Origin: Pisolithus tinctorius
Taxonomy: Eukaryota; Basidiomycota; Agaricomycetes; Boletales; Pisolithaceae
Reading direction: 5' to 3'
DNA: 64,000 nucleotides
Assembly: GCA_024663395.1 (NCBI GenBank)
Contig: JANFAH010000006.1
Location: forward strand, 2,108,001-2,172,000
Shown: positions 23,562 to 35,742 of the stretch, piece by piece
Position numbering within the stretch: the stretch's first letter is position 1
Layout of the letters: each line of letters begins with the position of its first letter
Position numbers and translations under genes: made by a program
The notes under the pieces: generated by a model
Told to the model about the DNA's origin: nothing
Databases searched by the model: none
The model's input: only the letters and a program-made list of their open reading frames with translations

Positions 23562-25010
23562 CGACCCTGCACACCAAACAGATAACCTCAGCTCAAGGCA
23601 AGAAATAATTAAACGGCAATAAGATACCCGAGTATCGGCTTGTACACGTCTGGCAGGACGAACTCGACTGCGTAATTAGGTCGTTGTGCTGTTACTAGTA
23701 GTCGCAGCAAGATAACTAGCCATCCATTGGATAGGGAATGCTGCGGCCACGTGACCACACCACTATGTCGCGTGTCGATCCGTATCAGATCTTCAGATTC
23801 GAACTGCGTTGTAGTTGCTACACGTTTTGCATCCTCGTTGAGTCCCGGTGAAGTATGTAGTAAGTCGTGCGAATGGTCATCATGGATTCCTTTTCTTTTA
23901 ACGCAGAGCCGTTCAATACGGAGCGCGTACTTAGCGTCGCGGGACCCCACCTCGCGAACTTCAATGAAGCATCGAAGGCAACATATATTCCCTCTTCTTT
24001 AACGGACGCTCGAGAAGTTTCATGATTTGGTCTCTCGTTAAATACATAGCCTTACGCTTTCTATCGGCTGAAATATCCACCTAGCCGATGGATCGCGTGG
24101 CTAGTATGACGACGGGTAACTGGTAACGATCTCAACGACCATTGCTATGCGCTAGTGATGATTACAAAAGGAGATCTAGAGAAGTCTATGGTGGACCACC
24201 CCATGTCGTATGCAGCATGCACGAAACCGAGGCCCTAGAACAGTGTGGATATGTCCTGTTTTAACAGGCGATACAGACCCACTCTCCTAGCACGCTATCA
24301 CGGTTTTGGAGCGTCCGGTACAGCAGACGATTGTGGAGCGTATAATCATAGTACATACTTACATTCAAAGCCGCCGCGTTCGTGGCGTGACATTGTTTAA
24401 CTCTCGTGTCCGAGTGCCCGTGTAAGTGGACGAAGCAACCACCAGCGAAATCATCGCCTGCCTCTGGATTTGCAAGAACAACAGAGTTATTGGGACCTGA
24501 CCGCACGATAACAGCGTGTAACCAACATTGCACAGGAGCCATGCTCCATGACCATTGCGCCAGAGATGTGTGCCACGATGGATGTGGTATTGGTAATAGT
24601 TCATGCATTGGCCGGTAATCAAATGGTAGCAGGTCCAGCTCACGCATGGGTTGTCTGGCCAACATCCACGACTATTGCAAGTTCAGCGAGTCGCGGCGAG
24701 TCCTCATTGGATGAAAACCGACACCCGCATCCTGCCTGAAATGCTTAAGAAGAGACAACTCGCCAGGCACACTGATCCGAGGCAAAATATTTGGATTACA
24801 TAAGCTGAATAGGAAGTTGTTGGACGTTTGGGCTGCTAAGCCGTATCCAACGCATCAGACTGTATCCCCACTGCGCCTTATAAGTTAGCCACAGGGCGGC
24901 CAGGTCCTCTCATTTGACCATTTGGTTGCTAGTAATCTCCGCTTCCTTCCTTTTCTAACGACCCCTCACGAGCAACTGGCAGTGCACCCACAGCTTTAGT
25001 CGTGACAGTC
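23562..25010. other. Region between Abp1 and the vezatin-like gene, unassigned
   Basis: About 1.4 kb. Minus-strand frames at 23609-23950 (113 codons) and 24261-24665 (134 codons) are open but have no domain I recognise and no clear splice partners. I do not call them genes. Confidence 0.4.
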
Positions 25011-27838
25011 ATGGCACAAGCCTTTTTCGACGGGCATCCCCTTGAGGAGTACTTGAGAGGCCAGTCGTCTCCTTTCGGACCCTCCTAACTTGGCCTCACA
25101 CACTAACAGATTCTGGCGAGGCGCTTGAACCTATATTGCCAGGCGGTATCCCGGAATTCTCCCTGCAACTGCATACGCTCCCCCCTTGCCTTCTTCCCCG
25201 ATACAGCGAGAGGATGGAACGGATATGTTATCTCATTTTGGACGTCTTAGAAGTAAGCATGTCTTCAGCAACATTTTCGACTTTCTCACTCATGTTCTAA
25301 CGTATCTACCCCCTCTCGGCGATGTGATATAGCTCGCCACATCAGCGCTTTCTTCTGACCGTGCATCCAAACTCGTTCAAGCATTCGCTGAACGGTTCAA
25401 GTATGGCGTCATCTCATCGACATTGCTATCCACAGCGTCCCCATCAAGTCCTACACAACATAACCACCGCCGCTCGTTGTCGCCACCAGTGCCAGGAAAA
25501 CTCACCAGCAATCACAGCAGGACTACAAGTCTAGCGGACAGCACCTGCACCACTGCTACTGACACACTCTCACTATCAATACCCGCGGAACACGAGTCGC
25601 CGTTATGGCCCTTCACTCTCTCATTTACAGTTTCTATCGCCGCCTTTAGTGCTCGATTTTATTCTTTAAGCCTTCTTCTGTTTTCTGGCACGCTGTATTA
25701 TATACACATTCACAGACTAGATTTGCAATCTAGGCCTGACGTTATGACACCTGTAAGTCTCCTGGGTTTATTGGGATCACGCTACCTAATGCTCGAGACA
25801 GTCGTTGGAAGCTTTGCAAAGCTTGATATCCGCTAGTCAAGTTTGGGCATCAGTGGTCAATGACGCCTTCAACTTATTAGACAACGAAGAACAAAGGTGC
25901 AGTACCGTTTGTTCCTGGAGCTCAGCGGTTTGGCTAATCTGCTTGCACAGTACTTTATATGGGTCTACGTCTCTTATGGCGCCATCGTCTTCTCTCAGAG
26001 TGGCCCTTTCTTCTTCTCTCCTGACGACTCAGACGCAATGCGACAACGTGCGCCAATTACTCTCAGCGGTTGCTTGTCCCACCGAATTGTCTCAATTAAC
26101 TGAAATGTATGCACCACCGTCACCTATGAAGTTGACGTTCCTGCCGAATTCAGAGTCGAATCGGCCGATGTCACATCCCGGCTCACCACTACGAAAAGAC
26201 GTAGTTCTAGAGCCGAGGAGGAAGCGCTCAACGTGGAATGGATCTTACTCGGCGCTCGCCTCAGCCGGAAGTCCACCACCAATTCAAATAACTCGACGGC
26301 GGGAAAAGCGCAGGTCCGATCTGAGTGCCTTGCTCTGTTCCACGCCCCCTCTACGTGGCTCGTTCTCCGCGGGGCCGACTTCTCCTTCGGCGCTTAAGCC
26401 TATCGTTGATGCCTCGGAAGATGACTCCATGATCGCTGTCAATGCTTCGTTCACTTCTGAAGGGGACGAAATATTTGGTGCAGCTGCTCTGGATTTCCAA
26501 CGAAAACGCCAAAGCAGAGGGCTGCGTACTTTTGAAGCTCAGCAACGTAGTGCGCCACCGTCATTTACCCAGGCAGCACTCTCATTGCGTCGACGCGCCA
26601 CAGTATCCCCAGGTTCCAAGTACACGAGTATGCAAGCCATGCGGCATCCGCTGTCACTTCCTGCGCTCCATCAGTCACTACAATCTGCGCTTGCATCCAA
26701 ACGTTTTGCCTGCTCCCACTTGCTAGCTCTCCGATTCGAGGACGATGACGAGATGTACTGGGAGGATGTGCGATCCGTTATGGGCCTTCTGACGTCCACA
26801 TTGGTTGATGCATCCACGCGACTCTCAGAAGTGCTAGACGAAGTCGAAGAGAGTCACCTACGGCTGGACAATGACTCGGTTACAGAGGACCCACCAGGCA
26901 TTAATACACCAAGTTCCTTAGGCTCACCTCCACGTCTCTCGTGCAAGCTTCCGGGCCCTTTATCTCTGAATACTTCTATGCCGTTCGGCTCGTTCGCTCC
27001 ACTTCCATCACACCTCGCACGCTTTGCCGCACACGTTGACACCATCTCGACCGCTCTCAACGATGCACGCGAGCAGTTGGATCAGTGCGTCAGCTCACTA
27101 AATGAGGATGTCTCGCCATCCCACTCGCCACAATCGTCCACGAGTTCTGTGGGTGAACATCCCGCTGTACAAGCTTACGAACGACTCCGGCGTGAGCTCG
27201 GGCTCGCTTTACGGGAATGCGAACGTGGCCGTGAACGCCTCATTGGCATTCTTACACCATCGACACCTTCCGCGGAAGATTCGGGTGCCGACGACGTTGC
27301 CGCGGAACCTAAACCTCACGCAAGCCCGCCACCAAAGGAGGAAAGTGGCGACGTGGCAGAAGGTGACATCAGCATGACCCTCCTGACACCTGACGGGGAG
27401 ACAGCGGATGTAGACGATGTGACAGCACATCTGTTGTTGACAGCATCCACGGAATGCCTCTCTCCTGGTATTGAGCAAGTGTACGAAGCGGACACCAGTG
27501 CCGCTGCCACATTTACACGGGAGCGGTCCAAACTGAGTCGGGAAGAACGAATCATGCTCGCAAAGGCACGAAGAGAGGCTGCTGCGAATGATAGCAACAG
27601 TATATCAAGGTCAAGACACGAATCTGACCCGTCTTCCTCCAAGGGAGAACGATGGGGGCCTGGGGGGGAAGTCGTCCAGGAGCTCAAGGACGTCATTTGG
27701 AAAGTTGGCGAACGTCGGCGGAAGATGACGGAAAATCAAATTCGCACTGCTGTTTCCAACGCGTCCTCATCTCTCCCCTCGTCACCTCAATGTGCTATCG
27801 GGCCCGTCAGCATCCTCCCACAAAATTCTACTCCATAA
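25011..27838 (+). CDS. Putative myosin-binding (vezatin/Inp2-like) protein
   Basis: The inferred start [18 protein letters not shown] is at 25011; the first splice junction is unclear because no canonical donor restores the frame before [16 protein letters not shown] (about 25110). Later exons join cleanly, for example [13 protein letters not shown]^[22 protein letters not shown]^[15 protein letters not shown] and NNEEQR^[12 protein letters not shown]. One hydrophobic hairpin ([19 protein letters not shown] and [15 protein letters not shown]) could span a membrane. Downstream are helical segments ([32 protein letters not shown]) and the C-terminal [17 protein letters not shown]. The pattern recalls fungal myosin-binding domain proteins; in yeast Inp2 tethers peroxisomes to a class-V myosin. 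The family call rests on memory of such patterns and needs a profile search. The last 90 codons are duplicated at 30.5 kb. Confidence 0.6.
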
Positions 27839-29637
27839 TACCATCATCTATGCAGTGGTAATGTACATAACTTATATTCGCATTATTAGTTGTTCGTTTT
27901 GTGTTAGCGTAATACATACTACCCTTACGAGAGATCCGGAGGCAAGAGGAGGAGAGCAGCCCTGCGTTTCAATGCGTAGACTCCCATAGGAGGTCAAACA
28001 ACACAGTATACCACTTTGTATTGGATGTATTTCTTTCGGCAGGGCAAGCCGAGTACTGCCCGAAGCCGCTTATGACTTTTTTTTTTTTGACTTGCATAAG
28101 CCACAGTAAGGGTGCGCTTGATCGATGACGGGGGTAACTGTAGCTTGCTCTTCAGGTTGTTCCGTTGAGGGACAGCAAGCCGCGGGTTACTTGACGTCCG
28201 AGGAACGTACAAGGCAGTAACTAGCGGATCGACAAGGTAATCGCGATCACCTAGCTTCCCCACATCATACAGAAGGAAGGCTTAGCCTGATCTACTGCAT
28301 TCTTTAGAGGTGGGGCTGGGACTTCACTCAGGTTACAGTTGTCGTACCAGTCAAGTCCTCAACACTCTCCCCAGTTCGGCTGGAGATAGATATGCCTTCC
28401 CGTCCGACGTCTTTTCATGTATCCCACTCTCCCTCTCCACCGTGATATTTGCATTTTATGCGTTCCCCTCCGGGACAGCCTCTCGTGACAACAGCATTTT
28501 CTTCCGACCGTATCTACTTCTGCCGGGTCCTTGCGAACTTTGGTTACCGAGTGTGTACAGACACATACATTGCCAACTGCGAACGTACCGAACTCGAAAT
28601 GCACACATTTGGGTGCTTCCTAGATGAGAACTTCCGAAATACTCTCAGGTTCCTCCCTTCTTTTCGGTCGGCGGAAACCCTCATCGGTGACCATTCGTAT
28701 AGTCACTGCTCCTCCGCCCATCAGTGAGCACTGACCACGTCATTGCATCGTTTGAATATTAACGTAGGACGCTGACAGCAGCGGGAGATAATGAGGAGCC
28801 AGTGTCCAGAATCCCGAAAAGCTTTGCCATTTATCAACACCGCACCGATCACGGTGGTTCCGAGCAAAGTCCAACCTGAATGAGTGAACGTAAGTATATA
28901 GTAGGGCTACGGAAATAAAGCGTCGTGTCAATTCATTCAGGATTAGGAAGGTGAAGTACGTTGCGATAGTCGACGAATGTCTCAGAGCGTATTCCGTCGA
29001 GGTACCCCACGAACCACCGACTGCAGTGGTTAGACACTGAACGAAGAGAAGGTGGCCCTGGGGACGGCTAGTCTGGCACAGCTAATACGATGAGTTGACG
29101 GAGGTTCTGGGTATTATCACCGCATAAGAATCGCATTATTAAGGACCCGAGAGAAAACTACATACCTACTTCGTACCAACGTAACGGGGCCGACATTGAA
29201 AGTGGGAGGCGTCGTAAGACACCGGGGAGGAGTCATAGTCGAACTCCAACTTGTCAGAAGTCAGTCTTCGGGTACGAATCACACCGGAAAGTAGACTTTT
29301 ATGGGAGGATGGCATCCAATAAGGATGGTGATGGATATTCGTACATGCCCGCTGAGCCAGAAGAAGGGAAAAGAGGACACAGAACTACTGTATCGCAAAA
29401 ATCGACAGCGACGATGTCGGCTGCAAGGGTAGCTCTTGCATTAAATAAACAGGGGAACAAAAAGTCCATAGAGCTAAGGGGGAAGGGCATAGACTATATA
29501 TCTGCATGGCTGAAAAGTGCAAGGAATGTAACACGAAATTCGACCTACAAGGGGAATTTAAAAGACATATGCAGCAGTCTTTCCAGTGGACGTCTCCATC
29601 CTGTTAATCATTTCTGATTCCTTTTATTTCTTCAGCG
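27557..29637 (+). repeat. Segmental duplication, block A
   Basis: This block matches 30530-32640 (block B). It starts inside the last coding exon of the vezatin-like gene (TGCTCGCAAAG, ACACGAAGAGAGGCTGCTGCG) and ends with the last ten codons of the LisH/LUFS gene read on the minus strand (EEIKGIRND then stop). It therefore carries the 3' ends of two convergent genes and the DNA between them. Matching landmarks include GCGTTTCAATGCGTAGACTCC (27964/30930) and GCTTTGCCATTTATCAACACC (28822/31773). The non-coding part 27839-29600 shows no further gene I can defend. Confidence 0.9.
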
Positions 29638-30004
29638 CATGCTCGGGGCTAATGTTCGACGGTCGTGCGGGTGGTATACCAGGTTTCCTACTCATTTGGG
29701 CAAGACCGATACGTCTAACTTGGTTTACGATCCGGTGCTTGACACAAGTGAGCAGGGCGCTAGGTTCACAGATGAAAAATTGGTAGGAAAAAGTACCTTG
29801 TCGTCCTGCGTGAGGGCACTGCTATCCTTTTCGTCTAAGCCCAGATCATGTTTTGCCTGGGCCCCAATGTTCTGAATGTCGACGTTGATTTGTGGGTCTC
29901 GGGGTTGACGGTTCGCCAGTGAAGGGCTCTGTTGCATATGTCCTGGAGTGCTGGGTTGACTGGGAGAGCGACTAAGCTGCATGAATGTTTGTGCGGATGA
30001 TGTG
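29638..30004 (-). pseudogene. Truncated cassette copy 1 of the LisH/LUFS gene
   Basis: On the minus strand this matches 33787-34165 of the LisH/LUFS gene: FMQLSRSPSQPSTPGHMQQ, SPSLANRQP, DIQNIG, AKHDLGLDEKD and ALTQDDK, then the intron and QVRRIGL-type exon. Small deletions are present (AFN missing before QAKHDLG). Its low-coordinate end joins directly to the last codons of the gene in block A. Confidence 0.8.
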
Positions 30005-30527
30005 CCTGGGCTAAGGTTCGACGGTCCTGCGAGCGGTATACCAGGTTTCCTACCCATTTGGGCAAGACCGATACGTCTAACTTGGTTTACGATCCGGTGC
30101 CTGACACAAGTGAGCAGGGCGCTAAATTCACAGATGAAAAATCGGTAAGAAAAAGTACCTTGTTGTCCCGCGTGAGGGCACTGTTATCCTTTTCGTCTAA
30201 GCCTAGATCATGTTTTGCCTGTTTGAAAGCCACGGCCCCAATGTTCTGAATGTCAACATTGATTTGTGAGTCCGGGGGTTGACGGTTCGCCAGTGACGGG
30301 CTCTGTTGCATATGTCCTGGAGTGTTGGGTTGACTGGGAGAGCGACTGAGCTGCATGGATGTTTGTGCGGATGTGTGGGCGCAGGGTGGCAGCATCCTGT
30401 TCTGACCCGTGTGAGGTACTTAAATATGTGGCAATGGTCCCAATTGGTCTCGCTGACTGTGGATGCTGTGGACTTGGTCCAGCGTTTCATGCCTGGATTG
30501 TACGGAGAGTGCGCCATGGTGGGTTTG
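30005..30527 (-). pseudogene. Truncated cassette copy 2 of the LisH/LUFS gene
   Basis: On the minus strand this matches 33787-34320, longer than copy 1. It includes SMQLSRSPSQPNTPGHMQQ, INVDIQNIGAVAFKQAKHD and MGRKPGIPLAGPSNLSPG. The junction to copy 1 reads GPSNLSPG^TSSAQTFMQLS, in frame, so two cassettes follow each other without a frame break. No LisH exon precedes it; at 30527 it abuts the copied end of the vezatin-like gene. Confidence 0.8.
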
Positions 30528-30800
30528 CTCGCAAAGACACGAAGAGAGGCTGCTGCGAATGATGGCAACAGTATATCAAGGTCAAGACACGACTCTGACC
30601 CGTCTTCCTCCAAGGGAGAACGATGGGGACCTGGAGGGGAGGACCTTAAGGACGTCATCCGGAAAGTTGGCGAACGTCGACAAAAGATGACAGAAAATCA
30701 AATTCGCACTGTCGTTTCCAACGCGTCCTCATTTCTCCCCTCGTCACTTCAATGTGCTATTGGGCCCGTCAGCATCCTCCCTCAAAATTCTACGCTGTAA
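30312..30800 (+). pseudogene. Chimeric open frame: antisense LisH/LUFS joined to vezatin-like C-terminus
   Basis: From an ATG at 30312 a frame of 162 codons runs through antisense LisH/LUFS cassette sequence and, across the breakpoint near 30525, into the copied C-terminus of the gene ending at 27838: [51 protein letters not shown]. The copy has lost three residues (VVQ before ELKDV becomes a short EDLKDV) by an in-frame deletion and ends at the equivalent stop codon. No promoter or splice support is visible. Most likely a duplication relic. Confidence 0.5.
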
Positions 30801-32640
30801 CGCCATCATCTATACCGTGGTAATGTACATAACTTATATTCGCATTATTAATAGTTGTTCGTTTTGTGTTAGCGTAATACATACTACCCTTACAAGAGAT
30901 CCGGAGGCGAGAGGAGAAGAGCAGCCCTGCGTTTCAATGCGTAGACTCCCATAGGAGGTCAAACAGCACAGTATACCACTTTGTATTGGATCTATACACC
31001 TCTTTCGGTAGGGCAAGCCGACTATTGTCCAAAACCGCTTCTGACTTGCATAAGTCACACTGGTAAGGGCGCGGTAACTGCAGCTTGCCCTGCGAATCGA
31101 CAAGGTAATCGTGATCACCTAGCTTCCTGACATCATATGGAAGCAAGGCTTAGCCTGATCTACTGCACCTTTTCAGAGGTGGGGCTCGGGACTTCACCCA
31201 GGTTAACCGAATGTCGAATACCCAAACTTATCGACAACGGAAAATACGAAACCTATGAATGAACCACGTACTCCCGTTGTCGTACCAGTTCGGTACGTTT
31301 CGTAGTTGGCAGTATATGTGTTTGTACACACTCGGTAACCAAAGTTAACGAGGACTCGACAGAAGTAGTAGATATTACGGTCGGAAGAAAATGCTGCTGT
31401 CACGAGAGGCTACGTCCTGGAGGGGAGAGCATAAAGTGCCAAGATCACGTTGGAGAGAGAGACTGGGACACATGAAAAGACATCGGACAGGAAAGCCTAT
31501 CTATCTGCGGCCGAACTGGGGAGAGTGTTGAGGGCTAGACTCGAAATGCACACACGTGTGGGTGCTTCCAAGATGACAACCTCCGAAAAATACTCTCAGG
31601 TTCCTCCCTTCTTTTCGGTTGGCGGAAACCCTCATCGGTGATCATTCATGTAGTCGCTGCTCCTCCGCCCATCAGTGAGCACTGGCCACATCATCGCATC
31701 GTTTGAATATTAACGTAGGACGCTAGCAGCAGCGGGAGATAACGGGGAGCCAGTGTCCAGAATCCCGAAAAGCTTTGCCATTTATCAACACCGCACCGCA
31801 CCGATCACGGCGGGTCCGAGCCAGGTCCAACATGAATGAGTGAACGTAAGTATATAGTAGGGCTACGGAAATAAAGCGTCGTGTCAATTCATTCAGGATT
31901 AGGAAGGTGAGGTATACGCTGCGATAGTCGACGAATGTCTCTGAGCGGATTCCGTCGAGGTACCCCACAATCCGTGAAACAGGGAGACTGCCGACTGCAG
32001 TGGTTACACTGAACGAATAGAAGGTGGCCCTGGGGACGGTTAGTCTGGCACAGCTAATACGGTGAGTTGATGGAAGTTCTGGATATTATCGCCGCGTAAG
32101 AATCTCATTATGAAGGGCCTGAGGGAAAACTACATACCTACTTCGTACCAACGTAACGGGGCCGATATTGAAAGTGGGAGGCATCGTAAGATACCGGGGT
32201 GGAGTCATAGTCGGACTCCAACTTATCATATTAGGCACGAATCACCCTGAAAATTAGACTTTGAGGATGGCATTCAATAACGATGATGATGGATATTCGT
32301 ACATGCCCGCTGAGCCAGAAGGGGAAAGGAGACGCAGAACTACTGTATCGCAAAAATCGACAGCGAAATAAGCTATCTAAAAGGAGAGGAGAGGGGAAAA
32401 GCCAAGATGTCGGCTGCAAGGGCAGCTTTTGCATTAAATAAACGGGGAAACAAAAATTCCACAGAGCCAGGGGGGAAGAACACAGACTATATATCTGCAT
32501 GGCTGAAAAATGCAAGGAATGTAACACGAAACTCGACCTACAAGGAGAGTTCAAAAGACATACGCAGCAGTCTTTCCACAGAGCGGTCTCCATCCCGTTA
32601 ATCATTTCTCATTCCGTCTATTTCTTCTGCTGGGGCAGGA
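30528..32640 (+). repeat. Segmental duplication, block B
   Basis: Second copy of block A, directly downstream of the intact LisH/LUFS gene on that gene's side. It differs by substitutions, small indels, an extra stretch at about 31205-31286 and an inverted piece at about 31287-31533. The unit is otherwise collinear from the vezatin-like C-terminus to the LisH/LUFS stop codon at 32598. Confidence 0.9.
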
Positions 32641-35161
32641 TCAAACCAATCACGAAATTGTTCAAAGTCAATCCCAGTCTCGCCTGGCCTGAAAAGTCCT
32701 TGAGGGTCAAAACTATCCAGCGACGTCGCCACGGACTGCATAAAATCCTCCGCAAGGAAACTTGCTGGAAGCTCAGTCATGGATGACGTCGGCTGAGACG
32801 CCGGGTTGAGAGTCGGCGTACTGTTGACTGCCGAAGGCGATGCAGTGATGGTCGCCGAGCTTGTCCCGCTTGGCGTAGGAGGTGCTGTATTTCCTTGGGG
32901 GTTACCCGCACTGGGAGGGCCTTGTCCCCCTGGCTGGGTCGGGTTAGTTGGATGGTTTTGTGGTGAACGATCTGGATGACCGGAACCGTTGGGAGCACCA
33001 GGTGCCTTGTTACCATCTTTGGGTTGCTCCTTTGGGGGTCCTCCAGCTGGCGACGACGGTGGAGGCATCATGTTGGGTGGCTTTGCGACGCGATTGCCCT
33101 GTGGCCCAGAGAAAGCACCTGGCTGGCCTTGTCCTGGATTGAATCCAGGGTCACCTGGCGTCGGGGTTCCCGCATTGCCAGCCATGTTCGGACCTTGGGC
33201 CATGTTCTTCTGCATTGGATGCATAGGTTGTCGGTACTGCATTTGCTGCTTCATTTCCGAGTGAGACTATCAAAACGGAGCGGAACAGGAATGCAATACA
33301 TACCATCATCATACTCTGTGCTTGCGATGCCATTCCAGGGGCCATGGAATTTCCCATTGGTGGAGCACCCATTTGCAATCCCACAGCAGGATTTCCTCCC
33401 ATGCCTGCTGGACCGTGTGGTTGGAAATTATGCATCGGACTTCCCATCGGACCTGGTCGAATCATCGCGCCGTTGGGCATTGGCTGAGGACCACCTTTGG
33501 CCCCCTGCGGTTGCTGAGGCGGGTATTGCGACGCAGGCGGAGGGTGTTCCATAGTCATAGAGGAGCGACGGACGCGCTTCCTATCCGGGGGCGAGTTATC
33601 AGTATTCATCAACGAACCCTGCGATAAATCAATTTAAGCATGACACGGCAAAGCGAAAGTTATACTGTGTAGTATTACATACTTCATCTGGTGGAGACGT
33701 GCTGTTGCGCTTCACGACTCGCTGCTGCTGGGGCGGCTGCTGTGGAACCTGCGGTGGCTGAGGCTGGCCCGGACGCTGACCCTGGAGCTGCATGCCTGGG
33801 CTAAGGTTCGACGGTCCTGCGAGCGGTATACCAGGTTTCCTACCCATTTGGGTAAGACCGATACGTCTAACTTGGTTTACGATCCGGTGCTTGACACAAG
33901 TAAGCAGGGCGCTAAATTCACAGATGAAGAATTGGTAAGAAGTACCTTGTCATCCTGCGTGAGGGCATTGTTATCCTTTTCGTCTAAGCCCAGATCATGT
34001 TTTGCCTGATTGAAAGCCACGGCCCCAATGCTCTGAATGTCAGCATTGATTTGTGAGTCCGGGGGTTGACGGTTCGCCAGTGAAGGGCTCTGCTGCATAT
34101 GTCCTGGAGTGTTGGGTCGACTGGGAGAGCGACTGAGCTGCATGAATGATGTCTGTGCGGATGAAACAGCGCCCATGTGGGCGCCGGGTGGCAGCATCCT
34201 GTTCTGACCCATGTGAGGCATATGTGGCGATGGTCCCAATTGGCCCATCGGTGGCTGTGGATGCTGTGGACTTGGCCCAGCGTTCATGCCCGGATTGTGC
34301 GGAGAGTGCGCCATGGTGGGTGATTGATACGAGTTGATGCCGTTTGGGCCGCGATGTTGAGGACCTCCTGGTCGTTGGCCGGCTACGAGTGGATTAAAAT
34401 TTTGTGGCTGGGTAGGGTTGGCGCCCGCCGGAGTTGGGCCGCCCGATGGTATCGGAATGCCATTTGGTTGAGGACCAGTGGGTGGCATGGCAAAGGACAT
34501 GGATCCCTGTGCGCCATTTTGCATCGGGCCTTGATTACCTAGCCAGTTTGAGTCGGAATTAGTCCAAGGTTCCGATCGTCCAGAGTCACGCGAGATGCGG
34601 GAAGTTTTTGCATACCATTGATCATGCGATGCATCTGATGAGGTTGTGGACGGACTTGTCTCATGTTGGCTTGTTGCAGTTGGTACTGTACCGTGCACGA
34701 GTTGAAGGCGAACGTCGTGGAACGCGACCTGCGAACGCACCTGGGTGTATACCAACGCATCGTCGTTCCCATGACCGTTTGGACCGTTGTTCTTGGCGGT
34801 GAACAGGACCCAGAATACGGTCCACCACCTGCAGAGACGGGCGGAGGCGAGGTCAGTGGAGAAGCGAGAAGATGTCGAGAGAGGACGGACTCGAATAGGA
34901 GGCCTTGTTTCGCGTCGATTGGGGGGGTAGAATCTGGCGTCAGGTCTGCCTCTACAAGCAGTTTCTTCGCGGTCTCACGAAATCCACGCTTGTTGCAATA
35001 GTCATAGATATAGATGTTAAACCTGGAAAGGGGGTGAGATAGAGGCAACGACGAGAGTGAGCGACGGACATCTTGTCGCCTTCCCACTCGGAAGAGGGCG
35101 AGGGATGTTGGTCAGCATGAGGTGGGGGGCCAGACATGGATCCGGGTTGCCCTGCAGACAT
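32598..35161 (-). CDS. LisH/LUFS-domain transcriptional regulator (Flo8/Som1/SSBP-like)
   Basis: The start is MSAGQPGSMSGPPPHADQH at 35161. After the first intron comes the LUFS/LisH signature: FNIYIYDYCNKRGFRETA, KKLLVEADLTPDSTPPID, AKQGLLFEWWSVFWVLFTAK. The rest is low-complexity, rich in Pro, Gln, Gly and Asn (QRPGQPQPPQVPQQPPQQQ), with conserved islands LSRSPSRPNTPGHMQQSPS and IGAVAFNQAKHDLGLDEKD. The C-terminus is acidic: ELPASFLAEDFMQSVATSLD, RPGETGIDFEQFRDWFDP. Flo8 of yeast, Som1 of Magnaporthe and animal SSBP share this layout; they act in the nucleus with LIM/Ldb-type or PKA-dependent partners in adhesion, hyphal growth and development. It is the parent of the cassette copies at 29.6-30.5 kb and of the chimeric gene at 13.5 kb. 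Confidence 0.82.
33787..34320 (-). repeat. Parental cassette of the LisH/LUFS mosaic
   Basis: Internal part of the LisH/LUFS gene that has two truncated copies at 29638-30004 and 30005-30527. It spans the end of one exon, a short intron (GTACTTCTTACC...TTTAG) and most of the next Pro/Gln-rich exon. Confidence 0.8.
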
Positions 35162-35742
35162 GGGGGTCGAAGGGGGCAGCGCTGGTGTGGCCGAGCGAGG
35201 AAGGGAGGGAGGAGAACAAGGAGGAGGGGTGGAGAATAGAGTTGAGGATGGGTGTGACAGGTATGTATCTGGAGCTGTGAGTGCGTGCGAGATATAATTG
35301 GGCAGTAGCTGTGCAGGTGTGGAACGTATACAGAACAGGTATAACAAGGGTGGTACACGAGTCTACAGGCGAGCAGCTGTGTCTCACCGACTGTCAGCGA
35401 CAGGCAGGATCTCTCTCGCCGTCGCCGTCGTCGTCGCTGCTGGGGAGGAGAGACGGGACGGGCGATGGTCGCTTTCAGCAGTCGAACAGCCAGACGACCA
35501 GGCGCAAACTCATGCCAGATGGGAAATTTCAAATCCTCTCTGGGCCGACTCAGCACGCCGTTTGCCGCGTTCCTCTAATTTTCATCTCCGATCCAATTCT
35601 CTTGCCTTTCCCGGAGCCAGCACACGCCATTGCCATCCGGCCAACACGCCAACGGATGCCTCCCCCCGGTGGTCGTATAGTACGTCGCTATTGTACATCA
35701 TTATATATTGTTCGTGTGTATGTATGTGTGTGTGTGCTGCAT
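35162..35742. other. Upstream region of the LisH/LUFS gene
   Basis: No gene is seen in these 580 bases. A TG/TATG microsatellite lies at about 35710-35737. The stretch 35180-35260 is purine-rich on the plus strand (CT-rich leader on the gene strand), as expected before a fungal start codon. Confidence 0.5.

Noticed and set aside
29500..29585. C2H2-like motif (CKECNTKFDLQGEFKRH) on the plus strand in blocks A and B
   Set aside because: The second His is missing or misplaced, the cysteines are lost in the third copy at 14.5 kb, and the DNA is antisense to the LisH/LUFS 3' flank.
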